The translations under genes were made by a program, and so were the position numbers. A DNA stretch of 64,000 nt from UBA2336 sp046294915. GTDB lineage: Bacteria > Bacteroidota > Bacteroidia > Cytophagales > Cyclobacteriaceae. The stretch lies in contig JBKBOE010000002.1 in the NCBI GenBank assembly GCA_046294915.1, positions 15,749 through 79,748 of the forward strand. Direction: 5' to 3'. This document shows, one piece after another, positions 23,757 to 32,983 of this stretch. Under the pieces are notes generated by a model. The model did no database searches and had not been told where the DNA came from. It was given only the letters and a program-made list of their open reading frames with translations. Position 1 is the stretch's first letter; every line of letters starts with the position of its first letter.

Positions 23757-26700
23757 ATGAAATACTTTCTGTCCATCATCGTATGCCTTTTTATCCTTCA
23801 GAGCGCCCCTGCACAGGATGAAAAGAAGGAACCGAAACCCGATACGGTAAAAAAAGAAAAACCGAAAAAGAAAAAAGACCTTCCGCTGGAGGCTGCACGA
23901 AAAATAAAAATCAACAGCCATGAAGGTTCGTGGATGTCGCTGGATGTGAGCCCCGATGGAAAAACCATTGTGTTCGATCTGCTGGGCGATTTATACCTGC
24001 TGCCCATAACCGGAGGGAAAGCCCAGCCTTTTATGAAGGGCATGGCCTTCGATTCGCACCCGCGCTTCAGTCCCGATGGCAAAAGCATTCTGTTTATTTC
24101 TGATCGCAGTGGTGGCGAAAACGTGTGGCATTTTTCTCTCGACAAAAAAGACTCAACCCAGGTAACCAAAGGCAATAACGACAATTACCAGTCGGCCGAG
24201 TGGACACCCGATGGCCGGTACATTGTGGCCAGTAAAGGAAGGTTAAATCTTAAATTGTGGTTGTTTCACAAAGATGGTGGTAGCGGGGCACAACTCATCA
24301 GCCGGCCCGATAACCTGAAAGTAATTGAACCAGCCTTCGGCAAAGACGACCGGTACATTTGGTACGCACAGCGCAACGGGGGCTGGAATTACAACGCCAT
24401 GATGCCGCAAATCCAACTGGGCGTATATGATCGCGAACGCGGTGAAACCGAGTTAAAAACCTCGCGCTATGGCTCGGCTTTTACCCCCACTCTTTCACCC
24501 GATGGCAAGTGGCTGGTTTATGGCAGCCGGTACAATGAACACACCGGCCTGGTGCTGCGCAACCTGGAGAGCGGTGAAGAGCGGTGGCTGGCATATCCGG
24601 TTCAACGCGATGAGCAAGAGTCCATCGGTACGTTGGGTATGCTGCCGGCCATGTCGTTCACCCCCGACAGCAAAGAGGTGGTGGCATCGTATGGCGGTAA
24701 GTTCTGGCGCATTCCCATTGCCGGTGGCAACGCTATTGAAATTCCGTTCGAGATTGATACCGAAGTGGAACTGGGTCCGTTGCTCGATTTCAAATATCCC
24801 ATTACAGATGAGCCCACGTTTGTGGTAACCCAAATCCGCGACCCACAGGTGGCGCCCGATGGCAAACGCGTGGCCTTTACAGCACTAAACCGGCTTTACG
24901 TGATGGACTTACCCAACGGAACACCCAGGCGCGTAAGCAACTTTAATTTCACTGAAGCACAACCCGTATGGAGTCCTGACGGCAGTCAACTTGCCTGGGT
25001 AAGCTGGGAAGGAAACGGAGGACACATTTATAAATACAACTACAAATCGAAAGCACCGGCTGTTCAGAAACTTACTGCAACACCGGCCCTTTACAGCAAT
25101 CCATCCTGGTCATACAAAACCAACCGCATTGCGTTTGAAGTTTCGCCTCCGCAGTACTTTAAAGACCAGGATGGCCCGGTTGGTTTTGCAGAACGAAGTA
25201 TCGGTTGGATTGCTGTTGATGGCGGAACCGTTACCCTGATTGATAAAGCACGCGGACGGCACACCCCGCATTTTACAAAAAATGATGATCGCATTTATTT
25301 AACTCACCCTGCTAGAGGATTGGTCTCCATCCGGTGGGACGGCACCGATGAAAAAGGGCATGTAAAAGTTACCGGCATCACCACCTTTGGTATGTCGGCT
25401 AAACACCATTGCCTGATGGTGGAGAGCGAACAGGAGCCTGCCCCGCAACCAACAGCAGCAGCGGTTATTCTGATGGCTCCGGAAGGCGACAAGGCGCTGG
25501 CGCAGATCAACAACGAACTGTATGCGGTTACCGTGCCGAAAACCGGTGGCGAAACACCAACCCTTACCGTTGCCGATGCGGCTAATGCACAATTTCCTTC
25601 AAGAAAACTAACTAAACTGGGCGGAGAATTCCCCTCATGGGGAAGTTCCGGAAAAGTAGTGTATTGGTCGCTGGGCAATGCGTTGTTCACATTCCATCTT
25701 GATTCGGCTGAAGCCAAAGAACGTGAGCTGAAGAAGAAAAAAGCCGAAGAAGAAAAACTGAAAGAGCAGGGTAAAGGAGAAGAGAAAAAAGAAAATGACA
25801 AGCCGGAATCCGGAAAGAATGGCGACAAAAAAGAAGAGAAAAAAGACGAAGGCTATAAGCCGGCCGAAGTGCGCATTAAAGTAAACGCCCCGCGTGATAT
25901 TCCGAAATCAAGAGTGTTGTTGCAGCATGCCCGCATCATTACCATGAAGGGAAATGAAATTATCGAAGATGGCGATCTCCTTATTGAGAACAACCGGATA
26001 AAACAAGTTGGGCCATCTGGTTCTATCACCGTGGACGGCAGCGTACGAAAAATGGACATGCGCGGCAAAACTATTATACCCGGTTTTGTAGATACGCATT
26101 CGCACATGTGGCCCGCCTGGGGCATTCATAAAAGCGAACTCTGGATGTATCTGGCCAACCTGGCTTACGGAGTAACTACCACGCGCGACCCACAAACCGC
26201 CACTACCGATGTGTTAACGTATGCCGATATGGTTGAAGCCGGCCAGATTATGGGGCCGCGCATTTACTCCACCGGCCCAGGCGTTGGTTTCTGGGCGTAC
26301 AACATTAAAGATGCCGATCAGGCTAAAGATATTTTAAAACAGTACTCCGACTACTACAACACCAAGTACATTAAAATGTACCTGGTAGGAAACCGCCAGC
26401 AACGCCAGTGGGTTATTCAGGCTGCACATGAACAAAAACTTATGCCCACCACTGAGGGAGGGTTAAACATTAAACTGAACATGACCCAAATTATTGACGG
26501 CTACCCCGGCCATGAACATGCATTTCCGGTTTATCCGCTGTATAAAGACTTCACCACCTTCGTAGCTGAATCAGGAACTACCTATACGCCAACGTTACTG
26601 GTTTCGTATGGTGGACCTTTTGCTGAAAACTATTACTGGGCAACGGAAAACCCCACTAAAGATGAAAAGCTGAATCGGTTTACCCATAAAACCGAACTCG

Positions 26701-27158
26701 ATTCAAAAACACGGAGAGTAAACAGTTGGTTTATTTATGAAGAACACGTTTTTCCCGACCATGCAAAGTTTGTAAAAGACCTGGTAGAAGCGGGTGGTAA
26801 AGCCGGTGTCGGCTCGCATGGCGAGATGCAAGGCATTGGCTTTCATTGGGAGTTGTGGTCAATGGCATCAGGCGGGCTTTCCAACCATGATGCCCTGAAA
26901 GTGGCCACCATTCATGGCGCAAAAGGCCTGGGTTTGGATGGCGACCTTGGCAGCATTGAAGCCGGAAAACTTGCGGACCTGCTTATTCTGGACAAGAATC
27001 CGCTTGAAAATATCCGCCACACCAACACGATCAATAAGGTAGTGAAAAACGGCCGGGTGTACGATGGCCATACACTCGAAGAAGTGGGCACCGGTAACCA
27101 AAAACCGTCCTTTGAGTGGCAGCAGAAAAAACCGGAAAACGTTCCGGGTATCCGCTAA
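23757..27158 (+). CDS. Amidohydrolase fused to an N-terminal TolB-like PD40 propeller
   Basis: A 1133-residue exported protein. The signal peptide (ending SAPAQ near 20) precedes a Lys/Glu-rich segment. A long propeller region (about 50-630) has many PD40 units such as LSPDGKWLVYGS and FSPDGKSILFIS. A highly charged Lys/Glu linker lies at about 660-705. The amidohydrolase domain (about 715-1115) carries FVDTHSHMWPAWG, IKMYLVG for the bridging Lys, GHEHAF, GVGSHGE and the composite C-terminal strand. The substrate is unknown. It is ended by a strong intrinsic terminator. Confidence 0.9.
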   Translation: MKYFLSIIVCLFILQSAPAQDEKKEPKPDTVKKEKPKKKKDLPLEAARKIKINSHEGSWMSLDVSPDGKTIVFDLLGDLYLLPITGGKAQPFMKGMAFDSHPRFSPDGKSILFISDRSGGENVWHFSLDKKDSTQVTKGNNDNYQSAEWTPDGRYIVASKGRLNLKLWLFHKDGGSGAQLISRPDNLKVIEPAFGKDDRYIWYAQRNGGWNYNAMMPQIQLGVYDRERGETELKTSRYGSAFTPTLSPDGKWLVYGSRYNEHTGLVLRNLESGEERWLAYPVQRDEQESIGTLGMLPAMSFTPDSKEVVASYGGKFWRIPIAGGNAIEIPFEIDTEVELGPLLDFKYPITDEPTFVVTQIRDPQVAPDGKRVAFTALNRLYVMDLPNGTPRRVSNFNFTEAQPVWSPDGSQLAWVSWEGNGGHIYKYNYKSKAPAVQKLTATPALYSNPSWSYKTNRIAFEVSPPQYFKDQDGPVGFAERSIGWIAVDGGTVTLIDKARGRHTPHFTKNDDRIYLTHPARGLVSIRWDGTDEKGHVKVTGITTFGMSAKHHCLMVESEQEPAPQPTAAAVILMAPEGDKALAQINNELYAVTVPKTGGETPTLTVADAANAQFPSRKLTKLGGEFPSWGSSGKVVYWSLGNALFTFHLDSAEAKERELKKKKAEEEKLKEQGKGEEKKENDKPESGKNGDKKEEKKDEGYKPAEVRIKVNAPRDIPKSRVLLQHARIITMKGNEIIEDGDLLIENNRIKQVGPSGSITVDGSVRKMDMRGKTIIPGFVDTHSHMWPAWGIHKSELWMYLANLAYGVTTTRDPQTATTDVLTYADMVEAGQIMGPRIYSTGPGVGFWAYNIKDADQAKDILKQYSDYYNTKYIKMYLVGNRQQRQWVIQAAHEQKLMPTTEGGLNIKLNMTQIIDGYPGHEHAFPVYPLYKDFTTFVAESGTTYTPTLLVSYGGPFAENYYWATENPTKDEKLNRFTHKTELDSKTRRVNSWFIYEEHVFPDHAKFVKDLVEAGGKAGVGSHGEMQGIGFHWELWSMASGGLSNHDALKVATIHGAKGLGLDGDLGSIEAGKLADLLILDKNPLENIRHTNTINKVVKNGRVYDGHTLEEVGTGNQKPSFEWQQKKPENVPGIR

Positions 27159-27160
27159 TC

Positions 27161-27197
27161 AAAAACCCCTGTTGTACCGGGCAGGGGTTTTTATTTT
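27161..27197 (+). terminator. Intrinsic terminator after the PD40-amidohydrolase gene
   Basis: Stem AAAAACCCCTG / CAGGGGTTTTT of 11 bp with a 10-nt loop, followed by an A/T-rich tract. It lies 2 bp after the stop codon and isolates the fusion gene from the TonB receptor locus. Confidence 0.9.
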
Positions 27198-27225
27198 CTT
27201 TCAATAAGTTCGCTACCTTGGCTTT

Positions 27226-27732
27226 GTGAAACGCAGGGTAGCTATTCTTTTCCTTTCCCTTTTCGCTCTGAACTTTGCGGGCATTTATTTTTATTTCGCA
27301 TTTCGGCTTATACACATCCGGCACGAAATGCGTGCTGCATTACAGGCTATGCCCGAAGAAGACCTCACCAAACTGGTTCTTTCTGAAGCGGAGTTCATCC
27401 GCGCAAGGGTTGAACAGCACGAAATAAAAGTTAACGGTAAGATGTACGACATCACCCGCGTGAAGTTTGAAAACGGAAACGTAACCGTTTGGTGCCTTCA
27501 CGATGAGGCTGAAGACAACCTGCTGGCATTTCTGGATGCCGTATCAAGCCGCGCACATCAGGATTCCAGCCCGCTTCCGCAATCCATTCAGCAGTTTCTG
27601 TCACTCACGTTTCTTATTCCTGAATTTCAATTTCCGAGTGTGTGTTATGCTTCAGCAAAAACAGAAACAGCATACCGTATAGCGGCCTATTCTGCTTCAT
27701 TACCCGTTCAAAGCCCGCCACCACGCTTTTAA
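27226..27732 (+). CDS. Small single-span membrane protein of the TonB receptor locus
   Basis: A 168-residue protein from a GTG start with one membrane helix (about 6-27) and a mostly polar exported part. It ends in a Pro-rich tail SPPPRF. Cys92 (VWCLHDE) and a second Cys near 144 are the only notable residues. I do not recognise a family. Small proteins of this type often precede TonB-dependent receptor genes for metals or haem, so a sensing or accessory role is possible. A near-consensus -7 (TACCTTGG) lies 12 bp before the start. Confidence 0.65.
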   Translation: MKRRVAILFLSLFALNFAGIYFYFAFRLIHIRHEMRAALQAMPEEDLTKLVLSEAEFIRARVEQHEIKVNGKMYDITRVKFENGNVTVWCLHDEAEDNLLAFLDAVSSRAHQDSSPLPQSIQQFLSLTFLIPEFQFPSVCYASAKTETAYRIAAYSASLPVQSPPPRF

Positions 27733-27808
27733 GCATACCTTCTTTTTGTCAAAGCAGCCCATGGCTGTGGATAAAATTTTCTATTCATAATTTAATCGTT
27801 AATACGTA

Positions 27809-30031
27809 ATGAAACACATCATTACCCTAATGGTATTGATGCGGGTTATTCTTCCTCATGCCCGTGCCCAGGAGCAGAAGGATACGACCTACATCAATCC
27901 CAAAAACTTTATTCTTGACGAAACGGTTATTTCGGCAAGCCGGTGGGAACAGAATATACGGGAGGTTCCTAACCGCATTGCAAAAATCAGTTCGGCTGCC
28001 ATTCAGTTTCAAAACCCACAAACTGCAGCTGACCTGCTGGGCGCATCCAACCAGGTATTTATTCAGAAGAGCCAGCTTGGCGGTGGCAGTCCGATGATTC
28101 GCGGATTTGCTACCAATCGTGTGTTGCTGGTAGTTGATGGCGTGCGCATGAACAACGCCATCTTCCGGAGTGGAAACGTGCAAAACGTTATCTCGCTGGA
28201 TGCCGGCACCATTGAGGAATCGGAAGTGATCTTTGGCCCGGGCTCGGTTATCTACGGCAGCGATGCCATTGGCGGGGTAATGGATTTTCACACGCTAACA
28301 CCCCGGTTTTCTGAAAGTGGCAAAACCCAACTAAACGCGCATATATTCAGCCGGTATTCTTCGGCCAACAACGAAGCGACCAATCACCTCAACGTTACTA
28401 TTGGCTCAAAAAAATGGTCGTGGGTTAGTGCTTATACCCACTCAGACTATAATGATTTACTGATGGGCAGCAAGGGGCCCGATGAATACCTCAGGCCTGA
28501 TTTTCAGCGAAGGGTAAATAACACCGATTCTGTTTTTGTGAACAGCAATCCAAAGTTGCAGGTACAAACCGGTTACAGCCAGGAAAACGTTTTGCAAAAA
28601 CTGGCTTTCCGCCCGGCCGAAAACATTACCCTGATGTACGCATTTCATCACTCCAAAACTTCGGATGTGCCCCGTTACGATCGGCTTATACTGAAAAACA
28701 CGAGTGGCAACTTTACGAGTGCCGAGTGGTACTATGGTCCGCAGAAATGGCAGATGCACGTATTGCAAGCAACTTTGGACAAGCCCGGCTTGCTGTGGAG
28801 CCACGCCCGATTTACTGTAGCCCGGCAGGAGTATGAAGAAAGCCGGCACACCCGGAATTTCAATGGTGCCAACCGCACCAACCGGTTTGAACGCGTTACC
28901 GCCATTTCGGCAAATGCCGATATGGATAAAGTCCTTTCGGAGCGGGCAAATCTGTTTTATGGCCTGGAGTATGTGAGAAACAACGTGGGTTCAACAGCCT
29001 TTCGCGAAAACGTAAACAACGGAGATATTTCCACGGCAACCACCCGTTATCCCGATGGTTCAACCTGGCAATCTATAGCCGGTTATGCCAGTGTTCGATA
29101 CAAACTCAGCGATCAGGTTTTGCTGAACGGAAGCGCACGGATTACGAACGCGCACACCGAGGCAACCTACGATACAGCTTTGTTTGACTTTCCGTTTGTT
29201 TCAGCGAGTTTAAACAACACTGCTCTCAACGGAAGCCTTGGGCTTGTTTACAATCCAAATCCGGACTTGAAAGTATACACCAATCTTTCTTCCGGCTTTC
29301 GTGCACCTAATGTGGATGACATTGGTAAAGTGTTCGATTCACAACCCGGCAGTGTGGTAGTTCCCAATCCCGACCTTGAACCGGAACTTGCGTATAATGC
29401 CGAAATCGGCACAACCGGTCGTTTCAGAACCTTGGAGTTAGACGCTGCCGCTTATTACACCGTTATCAATAATGCTATAGCCCGCGCCCCCGGTACATTT
29501 AATGGTGAGGACAGTATATTTTATGACGGTGTGTACAGCCGGGTACTCTCACAGCAGAATATCAGTTCAGTAAAAGTTGCGGGTTTTCAACTTGGCTTGC
29601 GGTGGAGCATAGCACGCTACTGGCTGCTCACATCACATCTTAACTATCAAAAAGGCGAAGAAACCTATCCGGGTGTTACCGGAACCTACTCGCCTACGCA
29701 CGTTGCCCCTTTGTTTGGAGCTACCCATCTGATTTTCTCCCGGAATGATTTACGGGTTGATTTCTATGCAGCCTACAACGGAGAAATCAGCTACGATAAC
29801 CTTGCCTTATCCGAACGTGCGGATGCACACCTGTATGCAAAGGATGCGAATGGAAATCCCTACGCGCCTTCGTGGTGGACGCTAAACCTGAAAACATCTT
29901 TTCAGGCGGCCCGGTATGTAACCGTTGATGCCGGCATTGAAAACATGCTCGACAAACGTTACCGCCCGTATTCTTCAGGCATATCGGCACCAGGCCGAAA
30001 TGCAATTGTTACCTTACGGTTTAAAATTTAA
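27809..30031 (+). CDS. TonB-dependent outer membrane receptor
   Basis: A 740-residue outer-membrane importer with a signal peptide (about 1-20). The plug domain (about 38-155) has REVPNRIAKISS, GGGSPMIRGFATNRVLLVVDG and GPGSVIYGSDAIGGVMDF, all standard for siderophore/haem/cobalamin receptors. The 22-strand barrel ends with the terminal aromatic-free strand VTLRFKI. No N-terminal carboxypeptidase-regulatory extension is present, so it is not SusC-like. The adjacent PepSY gene points to an iron or haem substrate (inference). Confidence 0.92.
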   Translation: MKHIITLMVLMRVILPHARAQEQKDTTYINPKNFILDETVISASRWEQNIREVPNRIAKISSAAIQFQNPQTAADLLGASNQVFIQKSQLGGGSPMIRGFATNRVLLVVDGVRMNNAIFRSGNVQNVISLDAGTIEESEVIFGPGSVIYGSDAIGGVMDFHTLTPRFSESGKTQLNAHIFSRYSSANNEATNHLNVTIGSKKWSWVSAYTHSDYNDLLMGSKGPDEYLRPDFQRRVNNTDSVFVNSNPKLQVQTGYSQENVLQKLAFRPAENITLMYAFHHSKTSDVPRYDRLILKNTSGNFTSAEWYYGPQKWQMHVLQATLDKPGLLWSHARFTVARQEYEESRHTRNFNGANRTNRFERVTAISANADMDKVLSERANLFYGLEYVRNNVGSTAFRENVNNGDISTATTRYPDGSTWQSIAGYASVRYKLSDQVLLNGSARITNAHTEATYDTALFDFPFVSASLNNTALNGSLGLVYNPNPDLKVYTNLSSGFRAPNVDDIGKVFDSQPGSVVVPNPDLEPELAYNAEIGTTGRFRTLELDAAAYYTVINNAIARAPGTFNGEDSIFYDGVYSRVLSQQNISSVKVAGFQLGLRWSIARYWLLTSHLNYQKGEETYPGVTGTYSPTHVAPLFGATHLIFSRNDLRVDFYAAYNGEISYDNLALSERADAHLYAKDANGNPYAPSWWTLNLKTSFQAARYVTVDAGIENMLDKRYRPYSSGISAPGRNAIVTLRFKI

Positions 30032-30038
30032 ACAACCC

Positions 30039-30074
30039 AAACCTGTCAGGTTTAAAAAAACCTGACGGGTTTTT
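30039..30074. repeat. Long palindromic hairpin between receptor and PepSY genes
   Basis: Inverted repeat of 15 bp (AAACCTGTCAGGTTT / AAACCTGACGGGTTT) with one G-T wobble and a 4-nt A loop, followed by TT. Each arm is itself nearly palindromic. It could act as an internal attenuator limiting PepSY expression, or be a copy of a dispersed Bacteroidota intergenic repeat of the same sequence type. Confidence 0.75.
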
Positions 30075-30081
30075 AAAAAAG

Positions 30082-30657
30082 ATGGACAACAATAAAGCCA
30101 TAGCCCACACTACACGCTTTTACCGGAAAATCCACAAATGGATTGGTACGTTTCTTTTCATTTTCTTCTTCTTCATATCGGTTACCGGTTTGCTCTTAGG
30201 TTGGAAGAAGCATTCGGGCGGATGGATACTCCCGAAAACGCAAAAAGGTATCTCTACCAATATGAAAGCCTGGCTTTCGTATGATAGCCTGCATACAATC
30301 GCCCTGAAAACATTGCGCGATTCATTTCCCGAAAATACTTCATCTGTATTGGATCGGATTGATGCCCGGCCCGATAAAGGTATTGTTAAGTTTGTTTTCA
30401 AAAATCATTACACCGAAATGCAGCTTGATTGCACTACGGGAAAGGTGCTTGCGGTTAATACACGCACTTCAGACATCATTGAGCAAATTCACGATGGCTC
30501 CATCCTGGATTATATTTTCAATACCAGCGATGGACAAATAAAACTGGGCTATACCACCATTACAGGCCTTAGTTTGTTGCTGTTAACGTTTACCGGATTT
30601 TTCCTGTGGTACAATCCTATAAGGATCAGGGCAAAGAAAGAAAAACTTCAGGGTTGA
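30082..30657 (+). CDS. PepSY-associated membrane protein
   Basis: A 191-residue inner-membrane protein with two membrane helices (about 15-40 and 155-178) framing a periplasmic PepSY domain (about 60-130). The first helix region holds KIHKWIGTFLFIFFFF with the typical H-K-W motif of PepSY_TM reductases, and the last reads GLSLLLLTFTGFFLWY. Such proteins accompany TonB iron/siderophore receptors and may help reduce the imported ligand. This one is short, containing half of the usual four-helix unit. Its stop overlaps the GH3 gene by 10 bp. Confidence 0.85.
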   Translation: MDNNKAIAHTTRFYRKIHKWIGTFLFIFFFFISVTGLLLGWKKHSGGWILPKTQKGISTNMKAWLSYDSLHTIALKTLRDSFPENTSSVLDRIDARPDKGIVKFVFKNHYTEMQLDCTTGKVLAVNTRTSDIIEQIHDGSILDYIFNTSDGQIKLGYTTITGLSLLLLTFTGFFLWYNPIRIRAKKEKLQG

Positions 30658-32168
30658 ATCATTGAAAGAATATCATCTACGTATTCGCGGCTGTTGGCAA
30701 GCCGGGGAACTTTGTTTTGCCCGCCCAGTTTTCCGCGCTTTTTCATCCAGTTGTAAAACGTGCCCGGTTCAACACTGTGAATTTTAGGGGCCACCAAAGC
30801 CAAATCGTGCGAACGCTTGGCATCATAGTCGCTGTTGATTTGGCGTAATGTTGAATCAAGGATGTGGGTAAAATCCACCATATCAGCCGGTTTTTTTCTA
30901 AATTCAATAATCCATTCATGGCCGCCTTTTTTGTTGGCATCGAGAAACACCGGTGCCGCGGTATAATTATCAATAATGGCACCGGTGGCTTCGCAGGCTT
31001 TGGTGATGGCTACTTCGGCATTGTCTATAATTACCTCCTCGCCAAAGGCATTGATGAAATGTTTTGTCCTTCCGGAGATTTTTATGCGGTACGGTGAAAG
31101 CGATGTAAATTTAATCGTGTCGCCAATGTTATACCGCCACAAGCCGGCATTGGTGGTTATAACCATCGCATAATTTTTCCCCAATTCCACCTCGCGTAAG
31201 GGAATTACCTGCTGGCTTGTGTTGCCGGCTTCATCCATTGGTATAAACTCGTAATAAATGCCGTAGTCGAGCATCAGCAGCATTTCTTCGGAATTGGTTC
31301 GGTCCTGGATGCCGAAAAAACCTTCGCTGGCATTGTAAATTTCCCAGTACACCATGGCAGGGTTAGGGATAAGATCCTGGAATAATTTCCGGTATGGCTT
31401 AAAAGAAACTGCACCATGAAAGAATGTCTCCAGGTTAGGCCATACCTCCATGATATTTTTTTTACCGGTTAATTCAACAACCCGTTGAATAAGCAGAATT
31501 GTCCAGGTAGGCACACCGGCAATATTGGTAACATTTTCTACAGCGGTTTCTTTTGCCAGCTTTTCAATTTTTTCTTCCCAGTTGCTCAGCAACGCGGTTT
31601 CCAGTTTCGGAGTCCGGATGAACTCAGCCCATACCGGAAGGTTTTGCATGATTACAGCCGAAACATCGCCATAGTAAGATGAAGCCGTGGGATCATTTTC
31701 GTTTACCTGGTGGCTGCCGCCAACGGCCAGTCCTTTTCCATCGAAAATTTTAGTGTTAGGGTAATTATTAACATAAATAGAAAGCATGTCTTTACCCCCT
31801 TTGAAGTGACAATCTTCAAGTGCTTCATAGGAAACCGGAATAAACTTGCTTCGTGCATTCGTAGTGCCCGAAGATTTGGAAAACCACTTTATTTCGGTTG
31901 GCCATAGTATGTTTTGCTCGCCACGCATGAGTCGTTCAATATAAGGATACAACTGCTCGTAGGTGTGAAGAGGAACTTGTTGGCTGTATTGTGTATAGTT
32001 TTCAATACTGGCAAATCCATATGTTCTTCCAAACTCAGTTGATTTGCCTGCATAAAGGAGTTTTTTGAAGAGTTCTTCCTGCACATCATGGGGGTATTTC
32101 ATGAAGAGCTCAATCTGATGAATGCGCTTTTTCATGATCCACGTAATGATAGAATTGATAAAACCCAT
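30648..32168 (-). CDS. GH3 auxin-responsive promoter family protein
   Basis: A 506-residue acyl-adenylating-fold protein of the GH3 family. Adenylate-forming signatures include WFSKSSGTTNARSKFIPVS (about 96-114) and YYEFIPMDE near 302-310, with the later YNIGDTIKFTS and ISGRTKHFINAFGEE. Plant GH3 proteins conjugate acyl acids to amino acids; the bacterial role is not established. The gene lies next to lptB, an order seen in other Bacteroidota. It has its own exact promoter. Confidence 0.9.
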   Translation of the reverse strand: MGFINSIITWIMKKRIHQIELFMKYPHDVQEELFKKLLYAGKSTEFGRTYGFASIENYTQYSQQVPLHTYEQLYPYIERLMRGEQNILWPTEIKWFSKSSGTTNARSKFIPVSYEALEDCHFKGGKDMLSIYVNNYPNTKIFDGKGLAVGGSHQVNENDPTASSYYGDVSAVIMQNLPVWAEFIRTPKLETALLSNWEEKIEKLAKETAVENVTNIAGVPTWTILLIQRVVELTGKKNIMEVWPNLETFFHGAVSFKPYRKLFQDLIPNPAMVYWEIYNASEGFFGIQDRTNSEEMLLMLDYGIYYEFIPMDEAGNTSQQVIPLREVELGKNYAMVITTNAGLWRYNIGDTIKFTSLSPYRIKISGRTKHFINAFGEEVIIDNAEVAITKACEATGAIIDNYTAAPVFLDANKKGGHEWIIEFRKKPADMVDFTHILDSTLRQINSDYDAKRSHDLALVAPKIHSVEPGTFYNWMKKRGKLGGQNKVPRLANSREYVDDILSMIQP

Positions 32169-32190
32169 GGTTCAGGCTGTAGGTCAATCT

Positions 32191-32220
32191 CAAAGATAAA
32201 GGAAAGTAGGGCAGCGGCAA
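32191..32220 (-). promoter_or_regulatory. Bacteroidota-type promoter for the GH3 gene
   Basis: On the minus strand TTG at 32220-32218, a 19-bp spacer and TATCTTTG at 32198-32191. This has the same spacing and the same -7 octamer as the deoxynucleoside kinase promoter. The GH3 start codon lies 22 bp further on. Confidence 0.75.
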
Positions 32221-32227
32221 CGGCAGG

Positions 32228-32980
32228 CTATGAATTGCCCGGCTGGGTTACTTTGGCCCTGCGCAATTCAAAGTTTTGTCCAAGGTAAACTTTGCGAACC
32301 TGCGGATCGCTGGCCAGATCCTGTGCGGTGCCCGATTTAAATAATTTACCATCCACCATCAGGTAGGCTCTGTCGGTAATGGAAAGGGTCTCGTCCACGT
32401 TGTGGTCTGTTATCAGAATGCCGATGTTCTTGTTCTTGAGCCGGGACACTATGGATTGAATCTCCTCAACGGCAATCGGATCAACTCCTGCAAAGGGTTC
32501 ATCCAGCAAAACAAACTTTGGATCAACCGCCAGGGCCCTTGCAATTTCAGTTCGTCTCCGCTCGCCTCCTGAAAGCGACATGCCCAGGCTTTTACGCACT
32601 TTATGAAGGCTGAACTCGTCAATCAGTTGGTCCACTTTCTCTTTCCGTTGTTGTGTGGTGGTATCGCGCATCTCCAACACAGCCAGAATATTTTCTTCAA
32701 CGGTAAGCTTACGGAACACCGATGCCTCCTGGGCCAGGTACCCAATGCCTTTGCGTGCCCGCTGGTACATGGGTAACGGTGTGATTTCTTCGGAGTCGAG
32801 AAATATTTTTCCTTCGTTGGGTTTAATCAGGCCCACTATCATGTAAAAAGAGGTGGTCTTGCCGGCCCCGTTCGGGCCCAGCAGTCCAACAATTTCGCCC
32901 TGCGCCACTTCTACGGAGACATGATCGACCACCGTGCGGGTTTTATATTTTTTAACAAGGCTTTCGGCTCGTAATACCAT
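32228..32980 (-). CDS. lptB: LPS export ABC transporter ATPase LptB
   Basis: The 250-residue ATPase powers LptFG extraction of lipopolysaccharide from the inner membrane. Walker A is GPNGAGKTT (35-43), the Q-loop is YLAQEASVFRKLTVEENI, the signature LSGGERRRTEIARAL, Walker B FVLLDEPFAGVDP and the switch His ITDHNVDETL. The YLAQEASVFR stretch is specific to LptB. It lies 3 bp after recJ and is probably cotranscribed with it. Confidence 0.96.
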   Translation of the reverse strand: MVLRAESLVKKYKTRTVVDHVSVEVAQGEIVGLLGPNGAGKTTSFYMIVGLIKPNEGKIFLDSEEITPLPMYQRARKGIGYLAQEASVFRKLTVEENILAVLEMRDTTTQQRKEKVDQLIDEFSLHKVRKSLGMSLSGGERRRTEIARALAVDPKFVLLDEPFAGVDPIAVEEIQSIVSRLKNKNIGILITDHNVDETLSITDRAYLMVDGKLFKSGTAQDLASDPQVRKVYLGQNFELRRAKVTQPGNS

Positions 32981-32983
32981 AGC

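Noticed and set aside
24469..25828. Several long antisense and alternate frames inside the PD40-amidohydrolase gene
   Set aside because: They are shadows of a GC-biased, 1133-codon gene with continuous homologous domains; none has a plausible start context or domain.
25735..25860. Lys/Glu-rich stretch suspected to be a separate frame or insertion
   Set aside because: It is in frame and joins the propeller to the amidohydrolase domain; consistent with a flexible linker.
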